Shown here one piece after another: positions 6,486 to 8,195 of a stretch of 8,195 nucleotides of DNA. Numbering within the stretch: position 1 is the stretch's first letter; each line of letters starts with the position of its first letter. The position numbers and the translations under genes were made by a program. The notes beneath the pieces are model-generated. The model was given only the letters and a program-made list of their open reading frames with translations, made no database searches and was not told where the DNA came from. The DNA comes from Dehalococcoidia bacterium (lineage in GTDB: Bacteria; Chloroflexota; Dehalococcoidia; SZUA-161): positions 1 through 8,195 of the forward strand of contig SOKG01000036.1 of NCBI GenBank assembly GCA_004376205.1, written 5' to 3'.

Positions 6486-6503
6486 AGCTCTGCTGCTAGA
6501 GCT
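6486..6503 (+). promoter_or_regulatory. Perfect inverted repeat in the acyl-CoA dehydrogenase leader, candidate operator
   Basis: AGCTCT (6486-6491), a 6-base centre GCTGCT, and AGAGCT (6498-6503) form a perfect 6+6 inverted repeat. It lies about 10-28 bases after the predicted transcription start and ends 9 bases before the ribosome site. That is where a repressor site or a leader hairpin would act. A dimeric repressor responding to acyl-CoA (TetR or GntR type) is a guess; no such regulator is in the window. Confidence 0.4.
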
Positions 6504-6528
6504 GTGAGTAAGAAAGGAGCGCCAGATA

Positions 6529-7689
6529 ATGTCAGGATTTGGCTTTAGCGAGGAACAGGAGACGCTAAGGGAAGAGGTAAAAAGATTTGCTCAAAAAGAG
6601 CTTGGGCCCGGGGCGTTGGAGCGATCCAGGATGCAGCCAGCGGAGCTCCACGAGGCCTCACGCGACATAGATCGAAAGATAGTCGAATTGGGATGGACAA
6701 AGATTAACGTGCCTGAGAAATACGGGGGGTATCCATTGGGCCACGTTGAAATAGGCATCATCCATGAGGAGGTACACAAGGTAGACCCCACGGTAGAGGC
6801 CGTGGGCGGTATGGAAGCAACAAGTGCGCTCCTGCAGACGCTGCCGCAGGATGTTCAAGACGAGTGGTTCCCTCCCCTGATCACCCGTGAGCGAAGACAC
6901 TCCTTCGGTTTCACCGAGTCCGCCGCCGGCTCAGATGCCGCCGGTATCGTGACCAAGGCCGTTCGTGATGGCGATGATTACATTATCAACGGAGAAAAGA
7001 CCCCCCTCCCCGGCGCTACCATAGCCAGCGCGGTCTCGATATCTACTAAGACCGACCCCAGTGCCGGGTTCAAAGGGATAAGCCTGTTCTGGGTGCCCAC
7101 CGACCTCCCCGGCGTAACCATAACCCCCCTCCCCTGGATGGGCAACGCGGGATTGCACCCCAGCTTTGTAACCTTCGATGACGTGCGCATCCCGGCGAAG
7201 TATCGGGAAGGTGAGGAGGGTATGGGTTTCTACACAGTCATGGGCACTCTTGACTGGCTGCGGATTATCGTTGCCCTGACGTGCCTGGCCAGAGCCCAAG
7301 CATCACTGACCGATGCCATGGAATGGTCCAAGGAGCGCAAGGCATTCGGCAGGCTCATAGCCTCCTACCAGGGAGTGTCCTTCCAGATCGCCGAGCATCA
7401 TACCATGGTCGAGGCGGCGAGATTGCTCTGCTACCGCACGCTGTGGCTGAAAGACCAGGGGAAGGCCCACACCATCGAATCCTCCATGGCCAAGTGGTTC
7501 AGCGTTGAGGTCTCGGTGCAATGCATAAAAGACATGATGGTGATCATCGGGCATCCCGGCTACAGCACGGAACACCCCATTTCCATGCGACTGAGGGATG
7601 TCCTCGGCTATCAGCTCGGCGACGGCACGCCGCAGATCCAGAAGATGATCATCGCCAGGCTCATGATAGGCAAAGCCGTCGTCGGTTAA
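6529..7689 (+). CDS. Acyl-CoA dehydrogenase family protein with an atypical active site
   Basis: A cytoplasmic FAD enzyme of the acyl-CoA dehydrogenase superfamily, expected to oxidise an acyl-CoA at C2-C3 and pass electrons to ETF. The 386 residues match the family length. Domains: helical N-terminal (about 1-120); beta domain with FTESAAGSD (128-136), DDYIINGEK (149-157) and FDDVRIP (216-222); C-terminal helical domain with ERKAFGRLIASYQ (269-281), GHPGYSTEHPISMRLRD (341-357) and GDGTPQIQKMIIAR (364-377). Two deviations stand out. The usual W-x-T flavin contact after GEK is replaced by TPLPGAT (158-164). The YEGT segment carrying the catalytic Glu of medium- and short-chain enzymes reads GDGT, placing Asp365 there. 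The start is firm: AAAGGAG (6513-6519) lies nine bases upstream of the ATG. It has its own promoter and no partner genes (ETF, thiolase, CoA ligase) nearby. Substrate unknown. Confidence 0.92.
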   Translation: MSGFGFSEEQETLREEVKRFAQKELGPGALERSRMQPAELHEASRDIDRKIVELGWTKINVPEKYGGYPLGHVEIGIIHEEVHKVDPTVEAVGGMEATSALLQTLPQDVQDEWFPPLITRERRHSFGFTESAAGSDAAGIVTKAVRDGDDYIINGEKTPLPGATIASAVSISTKTDPSAGFKGISLFWVPTDLPGVTITPLPWMGNAGLHPSFVTFDDVRIPAKYREGEEGMGFYTVMGTLDWLRIIVALTCLARAQASLTDAMEWSKERKAFGRLIASYQGVSFQIAEHHTMVEAARLLCYRTLWLKDQGKAHTIESSMAKWFSVEVSVQCIKDMMVIIGHPGYSTEHPISMRLRDVLGYQLGDGTPQIQKMIIARLMIGKAVVG

Positions 7690-7781
7690 CCACATTCAGC
7701 CTCACCCAACCTCCCCCCGAGGTAGAGAAGCTTTGTGCTGGCCAGGCGCGAGACTCGTGCTAATGGAATCACAGAACCAAG

Positions 7782-7802
7782 GCCACCCTGGCACCCTTTT
7801 TT
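7782..7802 (+). terminator. Weak candidate terminator after the acyl-CoA dehydrogenase gene
   Basis: GCCA (7782-7785) and TGGC (7789-7792) pair around a CCC loop, followed by ACCC and a run of six T (7797-7802). The stem is short and the T-run starts four bases late, so efficiency is doubtful. The same T-run may serve as the poor -35 region of the uvrA promoter. Confidence 0.25.
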
Positions 7803-7825
7803 GCCCCTGAATTCTATGCTACAAT
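7797..7825 (+). promoter_or_regulatory. Predicted extended -10 promoter of uvrA
   Basis: The -10 box TACAAT (7820-7825, five of six to consensus) is preceded by TGC (7817-7819), an extended -10. The -35 position at 17 bp holds only TTTTTT (7797-7802); TTGCCC at 7801-7806 would be too close (13 bp). Transcription should start near 7832, about 28 bases before the ATG. I see no LexA-type box of either the CTGT-N8-ACAG or the GAAC-N4-GTTC form. Confidence 0.5.
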
Positions 7826-7859
7826 AAACTATTAAGCACTTTCGGTGGACAGAGTCATT

Positions 7860-8195
7860 ATGCCATTGGATGCCATAATCATCAGGGGTGCCCGCGAGCA
7901 TAACCTCAAGAACATCGATGTCACCATACCCCGGGACCGCTTTGTGGTTATCACCGGCGTTTCCGGCTCGGGTAAGAGCTCTCTAGCCTTCGACACAATC
8001 TACGCCGAAGGACAGCGCCGTTATGTCGAGTCCCTCTCCGCCTATGCTCGCCAGTTCCTCGGCAGGCGGGAGAAGCCCGACGTAGACTATATCGAGGGGC
8101 TGAGCCCTGCTATCTCCATAGACCAAAAGGGAGCCAGCCGTAACCCGAGGTCTACTGTAGGCACCGTAACCGAGATCTACGACTACCTCAGGCTG
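7860..8195 (+). CDS. uvrA: Excinuclease ABC subunit A, UvrA (N-terminal part, cut by window edge)
   Basis: UvrA is the damage-sensing ATPase of nucleotide excision repair; it acts as a dimer and loads UvrB on damaged DNA. Only the first 112 codons are here, of about 940 in the family. They are strongly typical: GAREHNLKNIDVTIPR (10-25), Walker A GVSGSGKSS (33-41) running into LAFDTIYAEGQRRYVESLSA, then YARQFLGRREKPDVDYIEGL, SPAISIDQK, and NPRSTVGTVTEIYDYLRL at the window edge. The ATG at 7860 gives the expected N-terminus, with GGTGGA (7844-7849) ten bases upstream as a ribosome site. It is preceded by its own predicted promoter and follows the acyl-CoA dehydrogenase gene by 170 bp. The zinc-finger insert and second ATPase lie beyond the window. 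Confidence 0.97.
   Translation, partial: MPLDAIIIRGAREHNLKNIDVTIPRDRFVVITGVSGSGKSSLAFDTIYAEGQRRYVESLSAYARQFLGRREKPDVDYIEGLSPAISIDQKGASRNPRSTVGTVTEIYDYLRL

Noticed and set aside
7690..7859. SOS (LexA) operator in front of uvrA
   Set aside because: No sequence resembling the known proteobacterial or Firmicutes LexA boxes is present. A lineage-specific box could be missed.

Overview
The window reads as a bacterial chromosome segment of ordinary, moderately GC-rich housekeeping and transport genes. RsmE, UvrA and a type I DnaJ, together with sigma-70-like promoters spaced at 17 bp, point to Bacteria. A branched-chain-amino-acid-type (Liv) ABC transporter beside a stand-alone acyl-CoA dehydrogenase would fit an acid- or amino-acid-oxidising anaerobe or heterotroph, for example a Dehalococcoidia-like Chloroflexota. 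That lineage guess is inference only and weak.

Left part (1-3490, minus strand): a tight four-gene operon transcribed right to left in the order livG, livF, livH, livM. The stop and start codons of livG/livF and of livH/livM overlap by one base, and livF/livH are 10 bases apart. It encodes two ATPases and two permeases of a HAAT-family importer. The last gene, livM, runs off the left edge with nearly all of its protein present. No periplasmic binding protein is in the window, so the substrate cannot be assigned. A good promoter sits about 50 bp upstream of livG.

Middle (3491-6389, plus strand): a GNAT acetyltransferase of the YjcF/ElaA type is divergent from the liv operon and has its own promoter. 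A 284-bp gap follows, holding a possible short gene remnant and the dnaJ promoter. Then come dnaJ and, 80 bp on, rsmE (16S rRNA m3U1498 methyltransferase). The dnaJ-rsmE pairing resembles the trimmed 3' end of the hrcA-grpE-dnaK-dnaJ-prmA-rsmE cluster known from Firmicutes, here without prmA and without the dnaK side immediately upstream.

Right part (6390-8195, plus strand): an acyl-CoA dehydrogenase is expressed from a strong-looking extended -10 promoter, with a perfect 6+6 inverted repeat in its leader. Then comes the 5' third of a kilobase of uvrA (nucleotide excision repair), which also has an extended -10 promoter.

I found no RNA genes, CRISPR array, intact mobile element or obvious new system. 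The points most worth a second look are the acyl-CoA dehydrogenase (Asp where the catalytic Glu is expected, and an altered flavin-side loop), the palindrome in its leader, and a recurring ATGC-plus-hexamer extended -10 pattern at three promoters.
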